Source: CALDTK01 sp965215215
GTDB lineage: Bacteria; Bacteroidota; Bacteroidia; Chitinophagales; Saprospiraceae
Assembly: GCA_965215215.1 (NCBI GenBank)
Contig: OZ244043.1
Location: 2,976,001-3,040,000, forward strand
DNA: 64,000 nt
Direction of reading: 5' to 3'
The position numbers and the translations under genes are program-made. The notes below the pieces were generated by a model. That model made no database searches, had not been told where the DNA came from, and saw only the letters and a program-made list of their open reading frames with translations. Shown here in pieces: positions 26,673 to 35,901 of this stretch. Numbering within the stretch: the first letter of the stretch is position 1; each line of letters starts with the position of its first letter.

Positions 26673-27998
26673 TTATGACTTTGGCTGTACCACCGCGAGC
26701 TCGAAATCCTGGTGGTACCGTTCGCGGAACATGGTCGATACCTGTCCGGTCCTGAAATAGTCTTTGCCTTGTACTGCCACCGTGGCTGCGGCGTCGATTT
26801 GATCCTGGATGACGTTCCCGCCGCCGGTATCGTTCATCTGTAGATCGATGAGGTACTTACCCTCGGCCAGTCCTAGGGCGTCCAGCTTAAACTCGACAAC
26901 CGAGCCGTCGTCAATGCGTAGTGGGGTATGTCGCGCCCAACCGCTCATTAGCATGAAAGGTGCGCCGTTCGAATCGCGGAAGGCCACACTCGCGTAAACG
27001 TCGCGGGGGCCGTCAGCGGATATCGCGCACCGAATGGTTAACGGACGACCGGGTTCGGCGTGCGCAACGGGGTTGTCGCTGCCGTCGAACAGCCCGATCG
27101 AAGTGTAGCGCGCTGAACCGAGTCCTTTCCGGTCGGTGCGTTCGGCGAGCGTGGTATTCTTTGGCTTCCCGAAATTGAGCGCCGCGTAACGTTGGATGGC
27201 CTCTGGGGCCGGTCCGTCGAAGGCTACGCCCCCGCGGTCGAGTACGATACCCCGGTTACAGAGCCGCGCGATCGCCTCCATGTCGTGGCTCACGAAAAGG
27301 ACCGTCCGGCCCACGCCCGCCGCCACCTCACGCATCTTCCCGATCGCCTTGCGCTGAAACTCGGCGTCGCCGACGGCGAGCACTTCATCCACGATCAAGA
27401 TATCCGGTTCGAGGTGTGCGGCCACCGCGAAGGCGAGGCGCACCTTCATGCCGGTCGAGTACCGCTTGATGGGCGTGTCGGCGTAACGTGCTACCCCGGC
27501 GAACTCGAAAATCTCACCGATCCGCTCGGTAACCTCGGCGCGCGTCAGGCCCATGATCGCCCCGTTGAGGTACACGTTCTCGCTCCCCGAGAGCTCCCGG
27601 TGAAAACCGGTACCCACCTCCAGCAAGCTCGCGATTCGACCCCGCATCCGGATTACCCCCGCCGAGGGGGCGGTAACGCGGCTTAACAGCTTGAGCAGGG
27701 TAGATTTTCCGGCTCCATTGGCGCCGATAATACCCACGGCCTCGCCCGACTTCACGCTAAACGATACGTCGCGGAGCGCCCAGACGTACTGATCGCCCCC
27801 CGCGGCGGCGTCGCGCTGGTTCACCTGGCCGACTTTGAGGTAGGGATCCGGTTTGCCACGCGTAATCGCCCACCACCGGTTCAGGTCGTGGGCGAGCGTG
27901 CCGGTACCCACCATGCCCAGGCGGTACTGCTTGCCGACCCCATCGATCTCGATTGAGTTGGGTGTCTGTTTGGCGGGGTGTGAATTTATCTGAGTCAC
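26673..27998 (-). CDS. wzt: polysaccharide ABC exporter ATPase with C-terminal Wzt domain
   Basis: ATPase of 441 residues that energises export of lipid-linked polysaccharide across the inner membrane with the upstream permease. Walker A is GANGAGKSTLLKLL, the signature is YSTGMKVRLAFA, Walker B is ILIVDEVLAVGD, and the switch His is in FVSHDME. From about residue 290 a beta-rich domain follows, of the Wzt C-terminal type that in other systems recognises the terminally modified glycan. This ties the modifying enzymes of the locus to export. The gene is six bases after the permease. Confidence 0.93.
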   Translation of the reverse strand: MTQINSHPAKQTPNSIEIDGVGKQYRLGMVGTGTLAHDLNRWWAITRGKPDPYLKVGQVNQRDAAAGGDQYVWALRDVSFSVKSGEAVGIIGANGAGKSTLLKLLSRVTAPSAGVIRMRGRIASLLEVGTGFHRELSGSENVYLNGAIMGLTRAEVTERIGEIFEFAGVARYADTPIKRYSTGMKVRLAFAVAAHLEPDILIVDEVLAVGDAEFQRKAIGKMREVAAGVGRTVLFVSHDMEAIARLCNRGIVLDRGGVAFDGPAPEAIQRYAALNFGKPKNTTLAERTDRKGLGSARYTSIGLFDGSDNPVAHAEPGRPLTIRCAISADGPRDVYASVAFRDSNGAPFMLMSGWARHTPLRIDDGSVVEFKLDALGLAEGKYLIDLQMNDTGGGNVIQDQIDAAATVAVQGKDYFRTGQVSTMFRERYHQDFELAVVQPKS

Positions 27999-28004
27999 GC
28001 TTCG

Positions 28005-28883
28005 CTAGACGGTATCGGCGAACGTTCGTTCGGCGCGGTTAAAGGCAAGCATGCCGAGGAATAAGACGATTACGCTGGCGGCGGCGCTGTACATCAGCAT
28101 CCACGGCTCCACCGTGCCGCTGCCTACGGTTACGAACCGGAATGCTTCCATGTAGCCGCTCATGGGATTGAGCGCGAATACGGGCTTGATCTGTTCCGGC
28201 GCAATAGACAGCGGATAGATAACCGGCGTGGCGTACATGGCGAGCTGTACCCCAAACTGTACGAACAGCTGCAGGTCTCGGTATTTGTACGTGAGACTCG
28301 ACAGCAGCAGTCCAAACCCGAGACCGAGCGTAGCCACGCCAAGCGCGATCGGGATAATAGCTAGCAGTCCGAAACCTGGTAAATCGGCCATTTCGCCAAT
28401 TAAGACGTAGTAAACGAAGAACGCCGCCAGCAGTCCCAACTGAATGACAAAGCGGATAGAACCCGCGAGCACACTGGCCGCGGGTACGGTAGCCCGCGGG
28501 AAGTATACCTTTTGGAATAGCTCGGCATTAAGTACGAAGCTGTCGGAAGTGGTTTTTAAGCTATCGGCGAAGAAGCCCCACATCACCTGACCGGACAGGT
28601 AGAACAGCAGGGGCGGGACCCCATCGGTTGACAACCCCGCGATCCGGGAGAATACAACCACGAAGAGCAAGCTCGTGAGCAGCGGCTGCAACACGAACCA
28701 GATCGGACCGAGGATCGTCTGCTTGTACATCGTGATCACGTCACGGCGGGCGAGCAGGTAAAGCAGATCGCGGTAGCGCCATAATTCCTTCAGTCTGAGA
28801 CCCCAGCCAGCCTTGTCAGCATCGACGATGAGATCCCACGGGGCGCTCGCACTTGGAGATGACGATGTTGTAGGGGGAGCCAA
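28005..28883 (-). CDS. wzm: polysaccharide ABC exporter permease
   Basis: Integral membrane protein of 292 residues with six hydrophobic segments. The conserved ABC-2 motif YRDLLYLLARRDVITMYKQT precedes the first helix, with LGPIWFVLQPLLTSLLFVVV and FALNPMSGYMEAFRF further on. It forms the channel with the Wzt ATPase. The only usable start in the frame upstream of the motif is TTG at 28883, because a stop lies just before; this start is uncertain. It is the first gene of a four-gene minus-strand operon (permease, ATPase, oxidoreductase, formyltransferase). Confidence 0.92.
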   Translation of the reverse strand: MAPPTTSSSPSASAPWDLIVDADKAGWGLRLKELWRYRDLLYLLARRDVITMYKQTILGPIWFVLQPLLTSLLFVVVFSRIAGLSTDGVPPLLFYLSGQVMWGFFADSLKTTSDSFVLNAELFQKVYFPRATVPAASVLAGSIRFVIQLGLLAAFFVYYVLIGEMADLPGFGLLAIIPIALGVATLGLGFGLLLSSLTYKYRDLQLFVQFGVQLAMYATPVIYPLSIAPEQIKPVFALNPMSGYMEAFRFVTVGSGTVEPWMLMYSAAASVIVLFLGMLAFNRAERTFADTV

Positions 28884-29097
28884 TGAGTTCGGACTGCGTA
28901 ATTAAAATGGGCGCGAAAGTAAGGTTACAGATGAGATCCAGAGGGCTGAATGGCGACTTAACTCGCGTCAGGCCCGGGGATAAACTCAGAATGCGCTACT
29001 CATGGCCGTAACTATATGCAAATCGATGCTTTAAGTTGCAACGCAATGGTCGCACATGCCGCAATGATCTTCGGAGTTTTCGAGACTCAATTTTGAG

Positions 29098-30240
29098 TTA
29101 CTTGACTTTAGGTAGTCGCTTTTCCAGATCCCGCGCAAACTCGGCCCCGATGGTTTGGTAATCGAAGTGCTCCTCCACGAACCGTCTTCCGGCGCGCGCA
29201 ATCGCCTGTCGTTCAGCAGGGTGCTCTAGGTAATAAGCGATTTTTTCTAAGCAGTCTTCCTGCGAGGTATAGGTCGCGAAGATCCCTTCCGGAAAATCTC
29301 TGGAAAAATTCGGTGCGTCGCGGGTGAGCAAGAAGCCTTCACAGCCGAGCACTTCGAAGATACGCTGGTTGTATCCTTTGCCGTTCGCGAGGTCGACGTA
29401 GTCGTTTAGATTAATCTTACTATCTCGAAATAGTTGGTACATCTCTAACCCACTCGTTGACCCTCTAAAAGCATTCTTTAGCGTAGGAAAATCTTCCAGC
29501 GAACGTCCATCACTCCCGTACTGCCACCAGTATCCGTACCACTGGAGATCGATTTTACCTGCCAATGCTCCGAACCGCTCAGTCCGTTCAAGAAAATTTT
29601 GTGTTCCTAATCCACCTACGAAGCTGATGTCGATCTTATCCGAGGGGGGCTGTAGCTCTTGGCTCACCCTTCGATCGAAGCCCTGCTTATTGATAATCGT
29701 TTCTACTCCGTGTAAGTCGAAAAACTCCTTAATTATTTCAGTATCCGTATAAATCAAATCAAAATCATCCGGATGCCAATTGGGGGGAAGCCGCGCAGAT
29801 AGGCGAGCGACGAGTAAGGTGTTCTCGCGGAAGCGTTTCCACCATCTGGAAGGGAATGGTTGTGAGCGAACGAAAATGACATCTGGTTTGAAGTGACGTA
29901 TGTAGGCTTCCGCCACAACCATCTCGTAACCTAGAGACGTCTGCCAGAGGTATCGGTACGGACGGGCACTCGCTTTGGCTCTCAGTTTTCCCCACGGCCC
30001 CATTACTTCCTGTGTCACCTTATCTGCAAAGATTGGGTCCACTATGTAGTACTCTTCCGCCTTCCATTCCCCGGTCTGGTTGAGGGGGTAGGTATAGTAA
30101 TCGCTGTAGTTACTACGAAGCGCATTGAGGCGCGCCCGGTATTCCGACAGGTTAAGCTGATCAAGGTCGGTCCACTCTTTTTGCTTACGGCGTAGATAAT
30201 CTTCCGGATGGACGATGTCGAACTTTAAGAGTCGCTTCAT
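29098..30240 (-). CDS. CgeB-like glycosyltransferase, copy C
   Basis: Intact third copy, 380 residues. MKRLLKFDIVHPEDYLRRKQ, YSDYYTYPLNQTGEWKAEEY, VIFVRSQPFPSRWWKRF, DISFVGGLGTQNFLER and NLNDYVDLANGKGYNQRIFE correspond one to one with copy B. No signal peptide or membrane helix is present. It is divergent from FemAB copy 3 with 287 bases between, repeating the arrangement of copy B with FemAB copy 1. Differences cluster in the middle (residues about 180-260), perhaps changing specificity. Confidence 0.88.
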   Translation of the reverse strand: MKRLLKFDIVHPEDYLRRKQKEWTDLDQLNLSEYRARLNALRSNYSDYYTYPLNQTGEWKAEEYYIVDPIFADKVTQEVMGPWGKLRAKASARPYRYLWQTSLGYEMVVAEAYIRHFKPDVIFVRSQPFPSRWWKRFRENTLLVARLSARLPPNWHPDDFDLIYTDTEIIKEFFDLHGVETIINKQGFDRRVSQELQPPSDKIDISFVGGLGTQNFLERTERFGALAGKIDLQWYGYWWQYGSDGRSLEDFPTLKNAFRGSTSGLEMYQLFRDSKINLNDYVDLANGKGYNQRIFEVLGCEGFLLTRDAPNFSRDFPEGIFATYTSQEDCLEKIAYYLEHPAERQAIARAGRRFVEEHFDYQTIGAEFARDLEKRLPKVK

Positions 30241-30527
30241 TACGGGGCAAGCTACGGACTAGCTTTCCGGTCTGTCAAGGGAGCGTCTTAGCATGCCAGA
30301 TTTCGGGTATATAGCCTCTTTGAATGCGCGCTCTTTCCCGACAGCTACGCGATTAATAAGCCCTAGAAATTTGCGAAGGCATACATTGAGGCATAGTTTT
30401 GAAGGCAATTACTTCGAATTGAGTCGGACAGGTTTGGCGCTGAGTTTAGCTTCGTAAAAAGCTAAGCGACTGAGAGCCATTAAAGTAGATTGTACATCTG
30501 TTTATACTCGTTCATATCCCAGATCTC

Positions 30528-31493
30528 ATGTCACACACCACACAATCACTTTCCGATAATCTTTTCTCTAGCGAGAAGTGGTCCAGCGTTCTCGAACGTG
30601 CATACGGGTTTAACGTCCAGCGAAGCGAGAGGGGCGTGCCGTACGTCGTCTTCAGGGGCGCGGGCGGGCCACGCGTGGTCTCGCTACCCTTTAGCGACTA
30701 TCTACCGATCGATGACCTGGCGACCACCGGTGGACTCTTGCGGGAGTTGCGTGGCGACTTCTCAGAGCACGAAATCGTGCTCAAGACAATCCTGCCCACA
30801 CAAACAATAGCTGCGCTTCCGAATGTCGAGATCGCGCGCGAGGCCGTTCTGCACGTCGTGTACCCGGGCACGAAGTCGAAGTCCAAGTTCAAGCAGAACA
30901 TACGCCGCGCGTTCCGAGATGGGGTGCAAGTGAGGGAGGTACGTGATTTGGACGCGCTCGATCGGTTCTACAATCTGTTCGCGAGGCTGAGAACTACAAA
31001 GTTTAGTAGCATTCCTCAGCCGAAGAGCTTCTTCGCCGCCGTTCACGACGTATTCATGGCCACGGGGAATGGGTACTACCTAGAGGCCGTGTACGAGGGC
31101 TACGTCGTAGCCAGCTTCATAATCCTCGAGTCCGACTCGAGAGCATACCACAAATTTTCGGCTTCGAGCCTTCAGGAGCTGGCCGTTCGCCCGAACAACG
31201 CGCTCTACGGCCACCTTTTCGACCGCCTAGAATGTGGAGATTACGACGCCATTGATCTCGGACTGACCGGCGTGAGCAAAGGTTACGAGGGATTGCGTCG
31301 ATTCAAGTCCGCCACGGGCGCCGAGGAGAGTTCGATTACTTATGTGCGTAGTCTACCGACTGTATACGATATAACTGGTCGAAAGCGGTTTATGGATACG
31401 ATTAGTGTAATTACTAAGCAGCTGGTTGAGGCTAAATTAAATTCCGATCAATTGAGCTCTATAAGTGGAGCCATCTATCCTCATTTTGCTTAA
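30528..31493 (+). CDS. FemAB/GNAT-like transferase, copy 3
   Basis: A 321-residue protein. NLFSSEKWSSVLERAYGFNV opens it, followed by VVSLPFSDYLPIDD, IRRAFRDGVQVREVRDLDAL, FYNLFARLRTTKFSSIPQPK, YHKFSASSLQELAVRPNNAL and AIDLGLTGVSKGYEGLRRFK. It ends in SGAIYPHFA as copies 1 and 2 do. It is the last gene of the polysaccharide region and faces the convergent mfd gene. The repeated pairing with a CgeB-like gene suggests that each pair adds one decorated sugar, but no direct evidence exists here. Confidence 0.82.
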   Translation: MSHTTQSLSDNLFSSEKWSSVLERAYGFNVQRSERGVPYVVFRGAGGPRVVSLPFSDYLPIDDLATTGGLLRELRGDFSEHEIVLKTILPTQTIAALPNVEIAREAVLHVVYPGTKSKSKFKQNIRRAFRDGVQVREVRDLDALDRFYNLFARLRTTKFSSIPQPKSFFAAVHDVFMATGNGYYLEAVYEGYVVASFIILESDSRAYHKFSASSLQELAVRPNNALYGHLFDRLECGDYDAIDLGLTGVSKGYEGLRRFKSATGAEESSITYVRSLPTVYDITGRKRFMDTISVITKQLVEAKLNSDQLSSISGAIYPHFA

Positions 31494-31602
31494 GCTTGTC
31501 GTAAGGCTACTTTCCCGAGGGAAGAGATTTCGCCTTTTAGATTCCTGTTTTGTTCGCTCTCGTGTCGTAAGCGTATGTAGTTAAAGAGCACGATCGATTG
31601 GC

Positions 31603-34600
31603 TTAGGCCACCACCCCCGCCCGAACCCCCTCCAAAATACTCCCCAACAACTTCCGCACCCCCGGGATCGTCCGCACCCCGTCCCGCACGAGGATCAAGT
31701 GCCGATTCGTCTTCTTCAGACTCATCCCCTTCGCCTGCCCCGCGCCCACGGCCACGTACTGCATCACCCCCTGGAAAAGCGCGGTGTCGTAAAACGGACT
31801 CTGCGGATCCTCCACGAAGTACCCGCGCAACTTGCCGCCCTTCAGGATCACGCGCTCGATGCCGAGCTGCTTGGCCACCCACCGCAGCTGCAGGGCCTCG
31901 AAGAGCGTCTCCACCTCCTTCGGGACCGGACCGAAGCGATCCCGTAACCGATCCCGGTAACCGTTGATCGCCGCCTCGTCGGTGAGGTTGTCGAGCTCCT
32001 GGTACAGGCGGAAGCGCTCCTGGGTGTCGACCACGTAGGTAGGGGGAATGAGCATCTCCACGTCGGCGTCGATCGTGACCTCCCGCACGTACTCCCGCAC
32101 CTTCGCGTTTTGCTCCTTGAAGAGCTCCTTGTACTCCCCCGTCTTCAGTTCCTGCACGGCCTCTTCCAGGATCTTTTGGAAGGTCTCGATCCCGATGTCC
32201 GCGATGAAACCGGACTGCTCGGCGCCCAGCAAATTGCCCGCCCCCCGAATGTCGAGGTCCCGCATCGCGATCTCGAAGCCCGAACCGAGGTCCGAGAACT
32301 CCTCGAGGGTCTTGAGCCGCTTGCGCGCCTCCTGCGTCAACACCGATAGGGGGGGGGAGAAAAGGTAGCAAAACGCCTTCTTGTTGCTCCGCCCCACGCG
32401 CCCCCGCAACTGGTGCAGGTCGCTGAGCCCAAACTGGTGGGCGTTGTTGATCATGATCGTGTTCACGTTCGAGATGTCGAGGCCGGTCTCGATGATGTTA
32501 GTACACACCAACACGTCAAACTTGCCCTCGATAAAGTTGGTCAGCGTCTCCTCGAGGGTCTTGGCCTCCATCTGCCCGTGCGCTTTAGCCACCCGCACGT
32601 CCGGACACAACCGCTGGATCATCCCCGCCACCTCGTCGAGATTTTTCACGCGGTTGTGGACGAAGTAAGCCTGGCCGCCGCGCTCCACTTCGTAGTAGAT
32701 CGAGTCGCGGATCAGCTCCTCGTGAAACACGCGCACCTCGGTGTGGATCGGCTGCCGGTTGGGCGGCGGCGTGCGGATCACGCTCAAATCGCGCGCACTC
32801 ATCAGACTGAACTGGAGCGTCCGCGGAATCGGCGTCGCCGTCATCGTGAGCGTATCCACGTTCACCTTCAAATTGCGCAGCTTCTCCTTCGAGCCCACGC
32901 CGAACTTCTGCTCCTCGTCGACCACCAGCAGGCCGAGGTCTTTAAACTTGACCGTCTTGCCGAGCAGCGCGTGGGTACCGATCACGATGTCGATCTCCCC
33001 CGCCGCCAGCCGCTTCAGGATCTCCCGTTTCTCGCCCGCGGTCCGGAAGCGGTTCACGTAGTCCACCGTCACGCCGAAGTCCTGGAGTCGATCGCGGAAG
33101 GTCTTGAAGTGCTGGAGCGCCAAAATGGTCGTCGGCACGAGCACCGCCACCTGCTTGCCGCCCACCACCGCCTTGAAGGCCGCCCGCAGCGCTATCTCCG
33201 TCTTCCCGAACCCCACGTCCCCGCAAATCAGGCGGTCCATCGGGTAGGGCTTCGTCATGTCCTCCTTCACGTCGGCCGTCGCCGTCTCTTGGTCGGGGGT
33301 GTCCTCGTAGATGAAGCTGGCTTCGAGCTCGTTCTGCAGGTAGCCGTCCTCCGGAAAGGCGAACCCCTCCGCTGCGCGCCGCTTGGCGTAGAGCTTGATC
33401 AGCTCGTCGGCCATGTCCTTGACCTTCTTCTTCGTGCGGCGCTTCAGGTTCGCCCAGGCGTCGGAGCCGATCTTGGAAAGCCCCGGGGGCACGCCTTCCG
33501 GACCGGAGTACTTCGACAGCTTGTGCAGCGAGTTAATCCCCACGTACACCAGGTCGTTGTCTTTGTACTTGAGTCGCACCGCCTCCTGGCGCTGCCCGCC
33601 GATGTCGAGGGTTTCGAGCCCCGAGAACTTCCCGATCCCGTGGTCGATGTGCACCACGTAGTCGCCCGGTTGCAACTCACGCAGCAGTCGCGCCGTCATA
33701 GCCGCATCCTTCTGGAAGCCCTTGCGCAGCTTGTAGCGGTGAAAGCGCTCGAAGATCTGGTGGTCGGTGTACACCGCGAGCCCGAGCCGCCGGTCGATAA
33801 AGCCCTCGTGCAGGGCGTGCACCACCGGCCGCCAGTTGACCTCCCGCCTAAGGTCCTCGAAGATGGAGTAAAAGCGCTCCACCTGCTTGGGGGAGTCCAC
33901 GAAGAGGAAGTTGCTCAGTCCCTCCCGCTCGTTCTGCTGCAGATTGTCGAGCAGCAACTCGAAGTTCCGGTTGAAGCTCGGCTGCGGCTTCGCCTCGAAT
34001 TCGAGCTGTTCGAAGTCGCTTTCGCTAAAACTCGTCCCGGCCTGCCCGGCGGGATCCGTTTTGGCGGAAGCCGAACCGGCGTCGATACGCGCCCGCACGA
34101 AGCCCTCACCGGGGGGCTTGAAGAACGCCAACCGGTAGCGGGCGATGCTCTCGAGTACCTCGTGCGGGCGCACGAACGCGCGGGTCCGCATCAGCTCGCC
34201 GAGATCGCTCTCGTCGAGGGCACTGACGGTTTTGCCGAACTCGACGGCGCCCTCGAAGGCGAGCTGGAGGCGCTCGAGAAGGAAGGTGTAGTCCTTGACG
34301 AAGAGGGTGGTATCCGCGGGCAGGATCTCGAAGAGGGACACCTTCTGGTCCCGTTCGAAGCGCGTGTTTACGTTCGGCACGATGCTCACCCGCCCGATGT
34401 TAGCCTTCGAGAGCTGGTCGGCGGGATCGAAGGTGCGGATGGTCTCGACCTCCTCGTCGAACAGCTCGATGCGGTAGGGGAACTCGTTGGCGTAGGAGTA
34501 AACGTCGACGATGCCGCCGCGGATCGAAAACTCCCCGGGCTCGGCTACGAAATCGGTCCGCGAGAACCCGAACTCCACGAGTAGCTCGATGAGGGTATCG

Positions 34601-35055
34601 ACGTCGAGCGCTTCGCCGGGACGCACGTCGATACGCTGCGCGTCGAGGGCGGCCGGATCGACAACCTGCTCGAAGAGCGCTTCGGGGTAGGTAACCACCA
34701 CCAGGGCGCCGCCGAGGGCGAGTTGGTTGACGACCTCCGTGCGCTGCAGGGCGTTGTCCGAGCTAAAATCCTCGAAAGCGCCCGGCCGCTTGAAGCTGTC
34801 CGGCAAAAAGAGCACGCGCCGGCCGGGCAGCAGGCTCTGCAGGTCGTTGTAGAGGTAGGCCGCCTCGTCCTTGTCGTCGGCCACCAACAACGTCGCCGCC
34901 TCGCGCTCCCTGAACACCGCCGCGACCACGAACGCGCGCTGACTGCCCACGAGGCCGTGCACGAGCGTCCGGGTGGATTCGGTTTCCACCAGGGTTTGTA
35001 CCCGCTTGTCGTTGCGGTAGGCGAGCAACAGTTGCTCGAGGGTCTCGTTGGCCAT
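31603..35055 (-). CDS. mfd: transcription-repair coupling factor
   Basis: Full-length Mfd, 1150 residues. UvrB-like N-terminal modules come first. The RNA-polymerase-interacting domain follows (about 460-530, GDYVVHIDHGIGKFSGLETL), and then the RecG-like translocase with Walker A ICGDVGFGKTEIALRAAF, the VVDEEQKFGVGSKEKLR box, TATPIPRTLQFSLMSARD and QLRGRVGRSNKKAFCYL. The C-terminal UvrA-binding-inhibiting domain is present. The protein displaces stalled RNA polymerase and recruits UvrA. A Ser-rich linker around residue 345 is coded by two closely spaced, oppositely oriented 14-mer repeats (34018 and the one-mismatch copy at 34058). Confidence 0.97.
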   Translation of the reverse strand: MANETLEQLLLAYRNDKRVQTLVETESTRTLVHGLVGSQRAFVVAAVFREREAATLLVADDKDEAAYLYNDLQSLLPGRRVLFLPDSFKRPGAFEDFSSDNALQRTEVVNQLALGGALVVVTYPEALFEQVVDPAALDAQRIDVRPGEALDVDTLIELLVEFGFSRTDFVAEPGEFSIRGGIVDVYSYANEFPYRIELFDEEVETIRTFDPADQLSKANIGRVSIVPNVNTRFERDQKVSLFEILPADTTLFVKDYTFLLERLQLAFEGAVEFGKTVSALDESDLGELMRTRAFVRPHEVLESIARYRLAFFKPPGEGFVRARIDAGSASAKTDPAGQAGTSFSESDFEQLEFEAKPQPSFNRNFELLLDNLQQNEREGLSNFLFVDSPKQVERFYSIFEDLRREVNWRPVVHALHEGFIDRRLGLAVYTDHQIFERFHRYKLRKGFQKDAAMTARLLRELQPGDYVVHIDHGIGKFSGLETLDIGGQRQEAVRLKYKDNDLVYVGINSLHKLSKYSGPEGVPPGLSKIGSDAWANLKRRTKKKVKDMADELIKLYAKRRAAEGFAFPEDGYLQNELEASFIYEDTPDQETATADVKEDMTKPYPMDRLICGDVGFGKTEIALRAAFKAVVGGKQVAVLVPTTILALQHFKTFRDRLQDFGVTVDYVNRFRTAGEKREILKRLAAGEIDIVIGTHALLGKTVKFKDLGLLVVDEEQKFGVGSKEKLRNLKVNVDTLTMTATPIPRTLQFSLMSARDLSVIRTPPPNRQPIHTEVRVFHEELIRDSIYYEVERGGQAYFVHNRVKNLDEVAGMIQRLCPDVRVAKAHGQMEAKTLEETLTNFIEGKFDVLVCTNIIETGLDISNVNTIMINNAHQFGLSDLHQLRGRVGRSNKKAFCYLFSPPLSVLTQEARKRLKTLEEFSDLGSGFEIAMRDLDIRGAGNLLGAEQSGFIADIGIETFQKILEEAVQELKTGEYKELFKEQNAKVREYVREVTIDADVEMLIPPTYVVDTQERFRLYQELDNLTDEAAINGYRDRLRDRFGPVPKEVETLFEALQLRWVAKQLGIERVILKGGKLRGYFVEDPQSPFYDTALFQGVMQYVAVGAGQAKGMSLKKTNRHLILVRDGVRTIPGVRKLLGSILEGVRAGVVA
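34018..34031 (-). repeat. dispersed 14-mer, N=A
   Basis: Exact copy on the mfd sense strand, read as SFSES. A one-mismatch copy in the opposite orientation lies at 34058-34071. Confidence 0.85.
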
Positions 35056-35160
35056 ACGCGGGAAAGGAAGGTGTGCGGCGGACCAAAAGTTTGACGGACC
35101 GGGCCGCTGTCCGAGTACTTCTCCGTTGGGGCCGACTCCGAGCGCGCTTCCCCGACGGCC

Positions 35161-35766
35161 CTACGTCAGCGAGTTACGCAGGTGCGCCACGAACCGCTGT
35201 ACGGCACGGGCGCGGTGACTGATCGTTTTCTTCACGGACAGCGGCAGCTGCGCGAACGTGACGTCGTACCCCTCCGGAACGAAGATGGGATCGTAGCCAA
35301 ATCCTTCACTTCCACGCGGTTCGGCCGCGATTTGCCCCCGTACCTCGCCCTCGAATAGCCACTCTCGCCCGCCGCGCGACAGCGCGATAACGGTCCGGAA
35401 TCGCGCACTGCGGTCCGCTTCGCCCACGAGTTCGGCGAGAACTTTCCGCATGTTATCCACATCGCTGCGCTGAGCTCCGGCGTAACGCGCCGTCAAAACG
35501 CCGGGACGATCGTCGAGGGCCGCAACCTCGAGACCGGTGTCTTCGGCGAAACAATCGACCCCGAAATGATCGACGACGTAACGCGCTTTTTGCAATGCAT
35601 TACCCCGTAGTGTATCACTGGATTCAGGTATGTCTACCGTGCAATTGATGTCGGCTAATGAGCGAAAATCGTAATCTGTTCCGAGCTGTGCCCGCAGCTC
35701 GTGCATCTTGTGTTGGTTGCTGGTCGCAAACACGAGCGAGGCTACCTGCGTACCTGGATTTCCCAT
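35161..35766 (-). CDS. rdgB: non-canonical purine NTP pyrophosphatase (RdgB/HAM1)
   Basis: About 201 residues from MGNPGTQVASLVFATSNQHK; a GTG at 35778 would add four. The family signatures are present: the substrate P-loop-like SNQHKMHELR, SSDTLRGNALQKARYV, CFAEDTGLEV with the catalytic acids, GFGYDPIFVPEG and the C-terminal KTISHRARA. The enzyme hydrolyses ITP, dITP and XTP to keep them out of nucleic acids. It is on the same strand as mfd, 105 bases upstream, so the two repair genes may be co-transcribed. Confidence 0.95.
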   Translation of the reverse strand: MGNPGTQVASLVFATSNQHKMHELRAQLGTDYDFRSLADINCTVDIPESSDTLRGNALQKARYVVDHFGVDCFAEDTGLEVAALDDRPGVLTARYAGAQRSDVDNMRKVLAELVGEADRSARFRTVIALSRGGREWLFEGEVRGQIAAEPRGSEGFGYDPIFVPEGYDVTFAQLPLSVKKTISHRARAVQRFVAHLRNSLT

Positions 35767-35901
35767 GTAATTCAACACTTTACCCGTGCCGAGCGGCTAA
35801 ATACCCCGATACGATTAAGGCGTCAGGACGCTCGAAGGACTAGTTTTGACAAACTTAGTTTTTTTGATCGTCACGGTCTTCCCTGCCGTCTACGGAAATT
35901 T

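Noticed and set aside
31490..32371. Minus-strand open frame of 293 codons overlapping the end of mfd
   Set aside because: Shifted-frame shadow of mfd; Gly/Arg-rich and without a domain.
32413..34584. Long plus-strand open frame (723 codons) opposite mfd
   Set aside because: It is the antisense of a well-conserved mfd gene; its His/Arg/Val-rich composition reflects the GC-rich codon pattern of the other strand.
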